From: Micromonospora yangpuensis
Lineage (GTDB): Bacteria > Actinomycetota > Actinomycetes > Mycobacteriales > Micromonosporaceae
DNA: 64,000 nt
Reading direction: 5' to 3'
NCBI RefSeq assembly: GCF_900091615.1
Contig: NZ_FMIA01000002.1
Span: forward strand, 868,001 to 932,000
The notes beneath the pieces are model-generated. The model did no database searches. It was not told where the DNA came from and was given only the letters and a program-made list of their open reading frames with translations. A program made the position numbers and the translations under genes. The first letter of the stretch is position 1, and each line of letters starts with the position of its first letter. Of this stretch, positions 7,160-15,706 are shown in pieces.

Positions 7160-9669
7160 CACCCCTGCATGCCTTTTCGCCGATGCCGGCGCCCAGCCCG
7201 TCCGGGCCGGGCGCCGGTCTCATCTCTCCGCCGGGCGCGCCCGCGCGGTGGGTTCTGCACGCCGCGGAGTGGGCGGCCGGCCGGCCGTGGTTGCTCGGCG
7301 TCGCCGCCTCCCTGCTCGTCGCCTATGTCGCCGGGCGCAACCTCCTCGACGGGTGGCGGCACCGCCGCCACACCGACGGCGCCCGCCTCGTCACCGTCGC
7401 CCCACCGCCGGAGGTCGACCCGCACAGCGCCGCCGCGCTGTGGGCGAACCTGCACGGCACCCTCACTCCGTCCCGCCGACGCCGGCTGCTGTACGGCGCC
7501 CCGCACGTGGTGTGGCACTACACCTGGACCGGCCGCCAGCTACTCATCAGCATCTGGGTGCCCGGCAGCGTGCCGCACGGGGCGGTCGAGGCCGCCGTGC
7601 GGGCCGCCTGGCCCGGCGCCGCCTGCACCACCGACGACCAGGCGTCACCGCCGATCCCGCTCGACGTGCCCGCCGCCGTCGGCGGGCACCTGCTGCCGAC
7701 GGCCGCCGAGTGGCTGCCCTTCGAAACCGACCACGACAACGACCCGCTCCGAGCACTCATGTCGGCCGGGTCGCAGCTCAAACCGGACGAGTATGCCTGC
7801 GTGCAGGTCCTCACCCGCCCCGCCACCCCCCGCCGCGCCGCACGAGCCCGCCGCGCCGCCGGCCGGCTCCGCGACGGCAAGACCGCCGTACCGGCCATCA
7901 ATCCCGCCGCCCCACTCCTGTGGCTCATCGAGGCGTTCCTACCTGGCCGCACCGCCACCGCCCGCAGCGGCGGCCAGCCGGCCAGCCGCCGGGACCCCGG
8001 CGTGGAGAGGGACGTGCGGGCGATCCTCGACAAGACCACCCACCCGCTGTGGACGATCGGCATCCGCTACGCCATCGCAAAGAACAACCACCGCGGCGGG
8101 TCCCGGCCGGAGGCCAGGCTGCGCGGTGTCGCGGACGCGGTCGCCTCGTCGTTCGCCGTGTACGCCGGCCGCAACCGCCTCGCCCACCGGGCGCGGATGG
8201 CGCAACCGGTGGCCGTGCTGGCCACCCGGCGGCTCGGATCCGGGTTCCTGGCCTCCACCCCCGAGCTGGCCGTCCTCGCGGCGCTGCCGCGGGATCTGGC
8301 CGTGCCGGGGTTGGATCGGGCGCGGGCGAAGTCCATGCCCGCCCCGGTGGCGGTGCCGACCGGCGGCCGCGGGATGAAGGTCCTCGGCGACGCCGAAGTC
8401 GGTGGCCACGCGGTGGCCCTGTCCGTCGCCGACGCGAGGTATCACATGCATGTGGTCGGATCGACGGGCTCCGGGAAGACGACCCTGCTGGTCAACATGG
8501 CCGTCGAGGACATCAAAGCCGGCCGGGGCACCGTGGTCATCGACCCGCACGGCGACATGGTCCTGGACATCCTCGACCGGCTTCCCGCCAGCGTCGCCGG
8601 GCGGGTGGTGCTGTTCGACCCCGACCAGCCCAACCCGCCCACCCTCAACCCGCTATCCGGCAGCGACCCAGACCTGGTCGTGGACAACCTCGTGTCGATC
8701 TTCGGGAATATCTTCGCGAAAGCGTGGGGGCCCCGGATGGACGACGTCATGCGAGTGGCCTGCCTGACCCTGCTGCGACACGCCAACGTCACCCTCCAAC
8801 ACATCCCGCCCCTGCTCAACTCGGCGCAGTTCCGGTCGGCGATGACCGTCGGCCTGGACGACCCGGCCGGCCTGTCCGGGTTCTGGCAGTGGTACGACGA
8901 CCTCAACCCGGCCCTGCGCTCCCAGGTCATCGGCCCCGTCCTGGCCCGCCTGCGGGCGTTCCTCCTGCGGGACTTCGTCAAGCGCACCATGCGCTACCCC
9001 CGGTCCAGCTTCGACATGGGCAAAGTCCTCGACGGTGGGGCGCTGCTGGTACGCATCCCAAAGGGGCAGTTGGGTGAGGACACCAGCAAGCTGCTCGGCT
9101 CCCTCGTCCTGGCGCAGGTGTGGCAGGCCGCGACCGCCCGCGCCGCCGTGTCGGCGGACAAACGCCGCGACGCCACGTTGATCATCGACGAGTGTCAGAA
9201 CTTCCTGACCCTCGCCAACAGCCTGGACTCAATGTTGGCGGAGGCGCGGAAGTACCGACTGTCGATGGTCCTCGCCCACCAGGACCTCGCCCAGTTCCCG
9301 AAGGACCTCCTGGCAGCGGCGTCGGCGAACGCCCGCAACAAGCTGTACTTCTCCGTCGCCCCGGAAGACGCCCGCGTGCTGGCCCGGCACACCCTGCCCG
9401 AGCTCGATGAGCACGACCTGACGCACCTGGACGCCTACACCGCTGTCGGGCGGCTCGTCGTCGGCGGGCGGCAGACGCCGGCGTTCACCCTCAAGACCCG
9501 GCCGCCGAAGCCGGTCGTGGGCGAGGCGACGGCGATCCGTCAGGCCGCGGCGCAGGCGGTTCCGGCCCAGGACACCAGCGCGATCGACGACCTCGTCGAC
9601 CGGTTCTCGGCCCGCCCCGACGACAACCGCCGGTCCCGAGGCAAGAGCGCTCCGAAGGCGAACACCTGA
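7156..9669 (+). CDS. VirD4/TraD-like coupling ATPase (FtsK-HerA type)
   Basis: This encodes 837 aa. The GTG at 7156 overlaps the virB4 stop and has GGAGGAG 5 bp upstream; longer in-frame extensions run through virB4. A transmembrane helix lies at about residues 48-66. Walker A is GSTGSGKTTLL at about 434-444, followed by VVIDPHGDMVLDIL. Walker B is LIIDECQNFLT at about 675-685, and AHQDLAQFPKDLL resembles the post-Walker B glutamine motif. This is the layout of type IV coupling proteins, which bring DNA to the channel. The C-terminus is polar. It is the last gene of the secretion operon. Confidence 0.85.
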   Translation: MTPLHAFSPMPAPSPSGPGAGLISPPGAPARWVLHAAEWAAGRPWLLGVAASLLVAYVAGRNLLDGWRHRRHTDGARLVTVAPPPEVDPHSAAALWANLHGTLTPSRRRRLLYGAPHVVWHYTWTGRQLLISIWVPGSVPHGAVEAAVRAAWPGAACTTDDQASPPIPLDVPAAVGGHLLPTAAEWLPFETDHDNDPLRALMSAGSQLKPDEYACVQVLTRPATPRRAARARRAAGRLRDGKTAVPAINPAAPLLWLIEAFLPGRTATARSGGQPASRRDPGVERDVRAILDKTTHPLWTIGIRYAIAKNNHRGGSRPEARLRGVADAVASSFAVYAGRNRLAHRARMAQPVAVLATRRLGSGFLASTPELAVLAALPRDLAVPGLDRARAKSMPAPVAVPTGGRGMKVLGDAEVGGHAVALSVADARYHMHVVGSTGSGKTTLLVNMAVEDIKAGRGTVVIDPHGDMVLDILDRLPASVAGRVVLFDPDQPNPPTLNPLSGSDPDLVVDNLVSIFGNIFAKAWGPRMDDVMRVACLTLLRHANVTLQHIPPLLNSAQFRSAMTVGLDDPAGLSGFWQWYDDLNPALRSQVIGPVLARLRAFLLRDFVKRTMRYPRSSFDMGKVLDGGALLVRIPKGQLGEDTSKLLGSLVLAQVWQAATARAAVSADKRRDATLIIDECQNFLTLANSLDSMLAEARKYRLSMVLAHQDLAQFPKDLLAAASANARNKLYFSVAPEDARVLARHTLPELDEHDLTHLDAYTAVGRLVVGGRQTPAFTLKTRPPKPVVGEATAIRQAAAQAVPAQDTSAIDDLVDRFSARPDDNRRSRGKSAPKANT

Positions 9670-9703
9670 ACGCCGCAGGACGGTTGAAGCAAGATCGACA
9701 GAT

Positions 9704-9725
9704 CGGTCGACCGAGGTCGACCGAG
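9704..9725. repeat. Tandem 10-bp GGTCGACCGA repeat
   Basis: GGTCGACCGAG occurs at 9705-9715 and again at 9715-9725, and includes the palindrome CGGTCGACCG at 9704-9713. It lies 35 bp after the coupling-protein stop. It is a possible binding site; the function is unknown. Confidence 0.4.
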
Positions 9726-9782
9726 TCCCGGTCGCCCCTTCCGTGCGGGCTTCACCAGCCCTTCACCACCGATCACCACACC

Positions 9783-9818
9783 GCACTGACAGATCCGGCC
9801 GTCCGGGTCTGTCAGTGC
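9783..9818. promoter_or_regulatory. Palindrome with TGTCAG half-sites before replication-relaxation gene
   Basis: Perfect 11-bp arms GCACTGACAGA (9783-9793) and the complement TCTGTCAGTGC (9808-9818) are separated by 14 bp. The arms contain the same TGTCAG core as the 679-1406 array, placed about 95 bp before the next start. It is likely an operator; a terminator for the secretion operon is an alternative. Confidence 0.6.
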
Positions 9819-9912
9819 CGCTCACCGGCCGTGTCCAGCCTCCGGTGACCACCTCACCGAACTCAGACACCCTCCCTCGGAGGGAACTCCTCTTCCGCTT
9901 GGAGCATCCACC

Positions 9913-10887
9913 GTGTCCACCAACAACTCCGACTCCCGCTCGGCTTCCGCCTCTTCCTCGTCCTCTTCGCCTGGTTCCCGTTCGTCATCTCGTCTTGCTC
10001 GTCTTGACCGGCTTCGTCGGTTGACCACCCGTGATCATCAGCTGTTGCGGTGGCTCGCCGAGCACTACGTGCTGTCCACCGACCAGATCACCACGGCGCT
10101 GTTCCCATCGCGTCGCTCGGCCCGGCTCCGACTCGCCCAGTTGCACCAGATGGAGGCGGTCAGCCGGTTCGTCGACGTCACCACCGGCAGCGGCCAGTAC
10201 CTCTACACCCTCGGCCCGCTCGGCACCGTGGTCCACCCCACCCAGTTCAACGACCCGAACCACGTCGACGCCCGCGCCCCACGCACCAGCATCGACCGCA
10301 CCGAACGCATCATCGGCAGCCGCCGCCTGGCCCACCTGCTCGGCACCAACCAGCTGTTCGTCGACCTGCTCGGCTACGCCCGCACCGACGAACACGCTCG
10401 TCTGGCGCGGTGGTGGTCCGAACAGCACACCACCGCAGCCTTCGCCGCCGCTTCCTACGCCGCCGGCAGCGGCACCGGTGTCCAGCCCGACGGGCACGGC
10501 ATCTGGCACGCCGGAGGGCGCACAGTCGGGTTCTTCCTCGAACACGACAACGGCACCGAACCCCTCGGCATCGTGCTGCGCAAGCTGCGCGGGTACGAGC
10601 AGCTCGCCCGCTACGGGCCCCGCTACCCGGTGCTGCTGCGCGTCCCCGGCCGCCGCCGCGAGCAGCACCTCCTCGACGCCCTCGCCGGGGTGCCCACCGC
10701 CATGCCCGTGGCCACCGGCCTCCACGGCGAGCATCCCGCCGGGCCTGCCTGGACGCTGACCACCGACCCCGGGCCGCGCCGCTGGCTGCACGAACTGCCC
10801 GCCGACCACGGCCCGGACAACCCGGCCACCAACCCGCACCGCTTCCCCGACACCGACCCCAGCGGCCCCGCCGACCCGGAGCCCTGA
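9913..10887 (+). CDS. Replication-relaxation family protein
   Basis: This encodes 324 aa. The GTG start at 9913 has GGAG at 9901-9904. A Ser-rich N-terminal tail (~28 residues) is followed by a winged-helix region (LTTRDHQLLRWLAEHYVLST, then a helix with RRSARLRLAQL), a turn ending YLYTLGPLG, and a nuclease-like second half with FFLEHDNGTEPLGIVLRKLRGY. This matches the replication-relaxation (PF13814-type) family found on actinobacterial and firmicute conjugative elements next to coupling ATPases. It is thought to act in plasmid replication or DNA processing; the biochemistry is not settled. It is the best candidate relaxosome-associated protein in the window. Confidence 0.8.
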   Translation: MSTNNSDSRSASASSSSSSPGSRSSSRLARLDRLRRLTTRDHQLLRWLAEHYVLSTDQITTALFPSRRSARLRLAQLHQMEAVSRFVDVTTGSGQYLYTLGPLGTVVHPTQFNDPNHVDARAPRTSIDRTERIIGSRRLAHLLGTNQLFVDLLGYARTDEHARLARWWSEQHTTAAFAAASYAAGSGTGVQPDGHGIWHAGGRTVGFFLEHDNGTEPLGIVLRKLRGYEQLARYGPRYPVLLRVPGRRREQHLLDALAGVPTAMPVATGLHGEHPAGPAWTLTTDPGPRRWLHELPADHGPDNPATNPHRFPDTDPSGPADPEP

Positions 10888-10937
10888 CATTCACCTTCAA
10901 CACACGCGGAGGGGAGCCGTCCCACTGCCTTGGGCGG

Positions 10938-11054
10938 CTGTGAGACAGACCGGATCTCACAGTCCCGCCGTCCCTCGCCCGCGGAATCGAGCGGTCGTCT
11001 GACAGTGCAGGTCACCGGCACTACTGACGATCATGACGGCGGCCGGCGCTGACA
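10938..11054. promoter_or_regulatory. Dyad and TGTCAG sites downstream of the replication-relaxation gene
   Basis: CTGTGAGA (10938-10945) and TCTCACAG (10955-10962) form a dyad with a 9-bp gap. CTGACA follows at 10999 and 11049. The whole gap 10888-11366 (479 bp) holds no credible gene, so it is probably the control region of the unit beginning at 11367. Confidence 0.5.
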
Positions 11055-11366
11055 GATCCGGCCGCTACCTTCATCGGCACCACCTTCACCCATATATCGC
11101 TCCACCCGGTCCGGTCCCACCTCGGGAACCACCGCCGCACCTCACGGTGCGCTCCGCCCACCCGCCCTTGTCGGCCGGTCGGCGCCCGCGCCAAGCGGCG
11201 ACCCCCAGGTCGCACCGCACCACCAGCACCAACCCGCACCATCCCGCTCCACCAGCAGCCCTCTGCTGCACCCATCCCTGTTCGTCCCGTGAGTCGACCC
11301 ATGTACCCGGTGGGCCGGCCGCTTCCGCGCGCCTAACAACGCGCCCTACCGAAGGAGGAACCCCAG

Positions 11367-12179
11367 ATGACCGCAACCAACGGTGCCGCGACCCCGCTGA
11401 GCCGCTACGGCACCCGCGTGCCGACGGTGACGCCCCGCCCGGGCCGCAAGCCCACCCCCGCGGCCACCACCGCCAGCACCACGGCGCCCACCAGCCCGGT
11501 GGTCACGCCGACCGCGACGATCAACACCATGATCGTCTGCCTGCCCGACGGCCTGCCGTCGCAGGCCCTGACCGCCACCCAGCTCGACCGGCACTTCGGC
11601 GTGTCCGGCACCCTGCAGCCCCGTTTCTGGGCCATCCCGGACATGTGGCTGTGGCAGCGGCGCGACCTGGTCGCGCCTCGCAAGGGACGTCCGGTGTACT
11701 GCGCCGGCGGACCGGTCAAGCTGCTCGACCTCGCCGCCATGCGTCACGCCGCCGGCGTCGGCGCCGGCATCCGCCACCAACTGTGGCAGCAGGTCGTGCA
11801 CGGCACCCGGCCGGCCACCCCATGGCCGACCCTGCTGGCCCGCCACCTGGCGGACCCCGCCAAATACCCGCGCGAGCGGGCCGAGGCGGACTTCCACAAC
11901 CAGGCCCGCGTCAACGCGATGCGGATGCACAACGCGGCCAGCTACGGCGCCGCCCACCTCAGCCCTGGGGAGCTGGAGATGTTCCAGGCAGGCCCGATGG
12001 CCTACCAGCACTACAGCGCCACCACCGCCGTGTGCGGCGACGCCCTGCTCACGCCGGACGGGCACAAGTTCGCATCCGCGAGCGACGCCCTCACCCACCG
12101 GGTGACCTACCTCGAGCAGGCGACCCGGTACCTCGACACCATCGAGGCCGACCAGCGGCTGCTCGCCGTCGCCCTGTAG
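11367..12179 (+). CDS. Protein of unknown function (270 aa)
   Basis: The start is well supported by GAAGGAGGAA ending about 8 bp before ATG 11367. The first ~50 residues are Thr/Pro/Ala-rich and look disordered. The remainder is mixed and soluble, with a central segment RHFGVSGTLQPRFWAIPDMWLWQRRD and later FHNQARVNAMRMHNAASYGA. There is no signal peptide, membrane segment or recognised catalytic motif. It stands alone, with gaps of over 400 bp on each side and TGTCAG sites upstream, so it may be co-regulated with the conjugation genes. The family was not recognised. Confidence 0.65.
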   Translation: MTATNGAATPLSRYGTRVPTVTPRPGRKPTPAATTASTTAPTSPVVTPTATINTMIVCLPDGLPSQALTATQLDRHFGVSGTLQPRFWAIPDMWLWQRRDLVAPRKGRPVYCAGGPVKLLDLAAMRHAAGVGAGIRHQLWQQVVHGTRPATPWPTLLARHLADPAKYPRERAEADFHNQARVNAMRMHNAASYGAAHLSPGELEMFQAGPMAYQHYSATTAVCGDALLTPDGHKFASASDALTHRVTYLEQATRYLDTIEADQRLLAVAL

Positions 12180-12596
12180 CACCACCGGATCTGGAACCGG
12201 TCGGGCACTGCCACCCATCCCTCTTCCCTGGGATCGGCGGCGGCCCGACCGGCTCCACCCCATTGCACCCGCGCCGCGCTGCGCACCAGCAGCAGACGCG
12301 ACCTCTGCAGCCGCGTCCCTGAGCGTCCCGGCCCTGCGACGCACACACCCTCCGCGACGAGTGCGGCCACACCCCCACACGACATTGACCACAACCTGAA
12401 CCACGCCCGCCTGCACTACATCCGACCCGCTCCTGCGGGCCATCCGCCGTACCCACGGGGGGCCAAAGCGGCGTGGCGTGGACCCACTGCCGGCCCCGTA
12501 TGGCACCCGCCCGGCGCCCCGGGCTGGGGCTCCCTGCAAGCCCGGCCGGCGAACGGCCGACCTTTCCCTCTTCCCCTATCAGGAGGTTCCTTCGCC
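12180..12596. other. Intergenic region, no feature recognised
   Basis: This 417-bp stretch is C-rich with no supported reading frame and no strong hairpin. The only functional element seen is the SD sequence AGGAGG near 12582 for the gene at 12597. Confidence 0.5.
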
Positions 12597-13442
12597 ATGT
12601 CCAACCGACTGTGGTTCCGCGTCGACGACGTCCTGCCCCTCGCCGAACACGCCGCCGCCACCCACGCCCACCTGAAGACCCGGCAGCAGTACCGGGCCGA
12701 CGTCCCGGACCAGGCCGCGCTCATCTGGTCCCACGACACCGACGGTGACTGGCTGTCCTCCAACGGGATCCCCCGCTGGTACGACGCCGACGGCGCCGAC
12801 CACCGGGCCCTCGCCGAAACCTGGACCCACACCGCCACCGGCGCCACCGGCAACCCGGTCCCCGCCGACGACGGGCACGGATTCCTGCCCCTACACGCCG
12901 ACCACGTCGACGGCCGGCGGGACCTGCTCGACCTGCTCCGCTACGCCCGCCGCCACGGGATGCACTGGTTCGGGTTACACCCCGACCCGGCGAGCGAGGC
13001 CACCGGCGACCGCCACCGCATCTCCCGCCACCGCGGCGACATCTTCCCACCGCTGTCCACCTGGATCCCGGCGGCCGTCACCTGCGACGTGGTCGGCGGC
13101 GGCACCTACCGCGCCATGGTCGCCACCGGCTACACCACCCTCACCCGCACCGGGCTGCTGTGCCGCTTCCCCCGGTTCGCGGTGCAGCGCATGGCCGCCC
13201 ACCTCGACGCCCTCTACCCCGGTGACATGCCCGGGGAGCACCCCCGGCTGCGGTTCGACGGCGACGAGGTCGCCGTCGAGTGGGAGAACGACGACGGCCT
13301 GGACAGTCGCTGGTTCGAGGACGACCGGGTCACCCCGGACGCCAACCGTTGCTACGCCATCGGCGCCTACCAGTGGCCATGGGCCCTCGTCGCGTCCGAG
13401 GCGACCTCCCGCGCCGCCGACCCGACGGACCGGTCGCGGTGA
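12597..13442 (+). CDS. Protein of unknown function (281 aa)
   Basis: ATG 12597 follows CAGGAGGTTCC. The sequence is soluble, rich in Asp, His and Trp, and begins MSNRLWFRVDDVLPLAEHAA. A central block (about 155-205) contains the only clearly hydrophobic strands. No conserved enzyme motif is recognised. The stop overlaps the start of the next small gene (GTGA), so the two are probably co-translated. The density of acidic and aromatic residues is reminiscent of conserved proteins carried on actinobacterial plasmids, but no family can be named. Confidence 0.65.
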   Translation: MSNRLWFRVDDVLPLAEHAAATHAHLKTRQQYRADVPDQAALIWSHDTDGDWLSSNGIPRWYDADGADHRALAETWTHTATGATGNPVPADDGHGFLPLHADHVDGRRDLLDLLRYARRHGMHWFGLHPDPASEATGDRHRISRHRGDIFPPLSTWIPAAVTCDVVGGGTYRAMVATGYTTLTRTGLLCRFPRFAVQRMAAHLDALYPGDMPGEHPRLRFDGDEVAVEWENDDGLDSRWFEDDRVTPDANRCYAIGAYQWPWALVASEATSRAADPTDRSR

Positions 13443-13756
13443 TCGTCGACGAGGTGTTCCACCAGGGCGGCCCTGGCAGCTACGAGCTGACCCGGGTGCA
13501 CCACACCGACGGGTACGTCCTGCGGGTGCGGGTCTACCGCGACAGCTACGCAAAGCAGAGCACAGCGGTCGCCGAGGTCCTCACCCCTCTGTTCACCTGG
13601 ACGATCATCGCCAGCAGCCCCGGTAGCGGCTGGCAGCGCACTACCCCGATCACCTCACCCGACGTGACGCCGCTGATCCCGGTCGCCGACGAGGTGCTGC
13701 AGCGGGCGCGGCGGATCCTTCCCGTGCCGCCGCCGTTCACCACGCCCGGCCGGTAA
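13439..13756 (+). CDS. Small protein of unknown function (105 aa)
   Basis: GTG 13439 overlaps the previous stop by 4 bp. The translated protein (MIVDEVFHQGGPGSYELTRV...) is predicted to be mostly beta strand with alternating hydrophobic residues. It has no signal peptide or known motif. Translational coupling to the 281-aa protein suggests the two act together. It is cut off from the monooxygenase gene by a 257-bp gap with a perfect palindrome. Confidence 0.55.
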   Translation: MIVDEVFHQGGPGSYELTRVHHTDGYVLRVRVYRDSYAKQSTAVAEVLTPLFTWTIIASSPGSGWQRTTPITSPDVTPLIPVADEVLQRARRILPVPPPFTTPGR

Positions 13757-13964
13757 CCCGCCAAGGCCACGCCCTCCCGCGCCGCACTGCCCGCCCGGTC
13801 GCACCTCACGCACCAGCGGACCCAGCCCGGCGCCGCGTCTTCCGAACCTCATCCGCCCGCCGCACCACGGCGGGCTGATCAGCGCGTCCACGGCCCACCG
13901 CCGCTGACGCGCTTTCGCACTTGCACGACCTGGCCGATGCCCGGCCACCCGCGCACTCGCGCAC

Positions 13965-13988
13965 ACCCGGGCACGGCCGTGCCCGGGT
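13965..13988. promoter_or_regulatory. Perfect 24-bp palindrome before the monooxygenase gene
   Basis: ACCCGGGCACGG and its exact complement abut with no loop at 13965-13988, ending 25 bp before ATG 14014. It could be an operator, or a hairpin in the leader like those ahead of several neighbouring genes. Confidence 0.55.
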
Positions 13989-14013
13989 TCCCACCCCCGC
14001 AGAAGGGAACCCC

Positions 14014-15150
14014 ATGACATCCACCAGCAGACCCCGCGTCGCCGTCGTTGGCGGCAGCCTCACCGGCCCGGTCACCGCGTTGCTGTTGCTGCACGCCGGA
14101 TTCGACGACGTCACCGTCTTTGAGGCGGCACCGGCGTCCGCGCCCCTGGGCGGCGGCCTCATCGGTCTGGAACACCCCGCCCTCGACGTGCTCGACCGCC
14201 TCGACATCGGCCAGCACGAGTTCGTCGCCCATGACTCCGAGGCCATCGTCCAGATGACCATCCGCGACCGCCACCCCGCCGAGACGATCCGGCGTACCTA
14301 CCCGGGGCGGAACACCACCTGGACCCTGCTGCACCACGCACTGACACGCCGCCTACCTGCCGGTGTCCTGCACTCCGGCATGAAGGTCACCGCCCTGGCC
14401 GAGCAGGCCGGCCAGCCGGTGCTGCGGTTCCGCGACGGCCACACCGCACCCGCCGACCTGGTCGTGTTCGCCGACGGCCGGTCCTCCACCGGCCGCCGCC
14501 TCCTCGACCCTGATCGGACCCTGCGGTACGCCGGCTACGTCGCCCACCGCGGCATCGCCGACATCACCCCCCAGCCCGGCCTGCGGGACTTCCTGCGGCT
14601 GCAGCCCTGCCCCGGTGCGCAGTTCAACCTCGCCCCGGTACCCGGCGGCTGCGACTGGACCTTCTACCTCAACTGCACCAGCACCGAGTACGCGCAGCGG
14701 TTCGGCGCCGACCCCACCCGCCGAGTCTTCGCCCTACCCCGACACGTCAGCCCCGCCGCCCGCACCCACGTCGACACCCACGCCGACCAGCTCCTCCCGG
14801 CCGACCACGCCGCCGTCGTCCACGCCACCACCACCCGCATGGCGGTGCCAGTCCTCGACATCACCCCACCGGACCGCATGGTCTGGCCCGTCGGCGGCGG
14901 CCACGCCGTCCTGCTCGGCGACGCCCTCGCCCCCGTCCGCCCGCACACCGCCCGCGGCGCCAACAACGGCATCGAACAAGCCGCCGGCCTAGCCGCCGCC
15001 CTCACCCAGCACCGCAAGTACGGCGCCGACCTCACCGCCGCCCTGCACGGCTGGCAACGCCGACACCTGCCCGCCGCCGTCGCCGCCGTACACCGCGGGC
15101 CCGCCATCGGCCACCGACTCGGCCTCGGCACCCACCAAACCGCCCAGTAA
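14014..15150 (+). CDS. FAD-dependent monooxygenase
   Basis: This encodes 378 aa. ATG 14014 is preceded by AGAAGGGA. The N-terminus RVAVVGGSLTGPVTALLLLH is a Rossmann FAD-binding motif, with the usual GxGxxG altered to GGSLTG. VVFADGRSSTGRRLL near residues 150-165 is the DG motif, and AVLLGDALAPVRPHTARGANNGIEQA near 310-335 is the GD(A)xHxxxPxxGxG-like second FAD motif. This places it in the PHBH-like class A hydroxylases. The substrate is unknown. It stands alone among element genes, with no pathway partners, so a cargo or resistance function is possible but unsupported. Confidence 0.85.
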   Translation: MTSTSRPRVAVVGGSLTGPVTALLLLHAGFDDVTVFEAAPASAPLGGGLIGLEHPALDVLDRLDIGQHEFVAHDSEAIVQMTIRDRHPAETIRRTYPGRNTTWTLLHHALTRRLPAGVLHSGMKVTALAEQAGQPVLRFRDGHTAPADLVVFADGRSSTGRRLLDPDRTLRYAGYVAHRGIADITPQPGLRDFLRLQPCPGAQFNLAPVPGGCDWTFYLNCTSTEYAQRFGADPTRRVFALPRHVSPAARTHVDTHADQLLPADHAAVVHATTTRMAVPVLDITPPDRMVWPVGGGHAVLLGDALAPVRPHTARGANNGIEQAAGLAAALTQHRKYGADLTAALHGWQRRHLPAAVAAVHRGPAIGHRLGLGTHQTAQ

Positions 15151-15181
15151 CCCACCCCTCGAAGGAAAGGAGGTGGCCCTC

Positions 15182-15529
15182 GTGGCCACCAAGACCACCG
15201 CGATCGTCGTCGACGACCTCGACGGCTCCACCGACGACGTCGGCACCTACCAGTTCGCCTTCAACGGCATCACCTACGAGATCGACCTGTCCGCCGGCAA
15301 CTTCGACCGGATGGCCGCTGCCTTCGGCCCGTTCATCACGGCCGGACGCCGCCTGCCGAAACAGACCCGCGCACGGCGGCAGCACGGCACCGCGACCGGC
15401 CGCACCCAGAGCCAGGAGATCCGCACCTGGTGGTGGACCGCGAACTGGCAGGAGCTGAACCTGCCCCGGCCACGAACCGGGGGCGTCATCCCCGCCACGG
15501 TCCGCGACGCCTACCACGCCGCGCACTGA
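15182..15529 (+). CDS. Lsr2-like nucleoid protein
   Basis: This encodes 115 aa. The GTG at 15182 is 8 bp after AAGGAGG; a GTG at 15173 overlaps that SD and is less likely. The N-terminus ATKTTAIVVDDLDGS and YQFAFNGITYEIDLS match the Lsr2 dimerisation domain. The C-terminal domain ends VIPATVRDAYHAAH, as in Lsr2. The usual minor-groove RGR motif before IPA is replaced by RTGG, and the region has extra Trp residues (RTWWWTANW). Lsr2 is the xenogeneic silencer of actinobacteria. An element-borne paralogue could modulate silencing of the element, but DNA binding may be altered here. Confidence 0.85.
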   Translation: MATKTTAIVVDDLDGSTDDVGTYQFAFNGITYEIDLSAGNFDRMAAAFGPFITAGRRLPKQTRARRQHGTATGRTQSQEIRTWWWTANWQELNLPRPRTGGVIPATVRDAYHAAH

Positions 15530-15546
15530 CCCCCTGTCACCAGCAG

Positions 15547-15574
15547 GCCGCCCGGCGAGCGTTCGCCGGGCGGC
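15547..15574 (+). terminator. Hairpin after the Lsr2-like gene
   Basis: Perfect 12-bp arms (GCCGCCCGGCGA at 15547-15558 and its complement at 15563-15574) with a 4-nt loop lie 17 bp after the stop. A rho-independent-type terminator without a T tract. Confidence 0.7.
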
Positions 15575-15706
15575 GCACCTGTCCGCGTCGCCGGAGTCCC
15601 GCACTCCGGGCAAACGACTTGATCAATGCCCGATCCGAAGCGTGCATCAGTGCACGCGCCTCACTCATCGACCCCTGCCGACGGCAGGAGAAAGGGGCCC
15701 GCGCCC

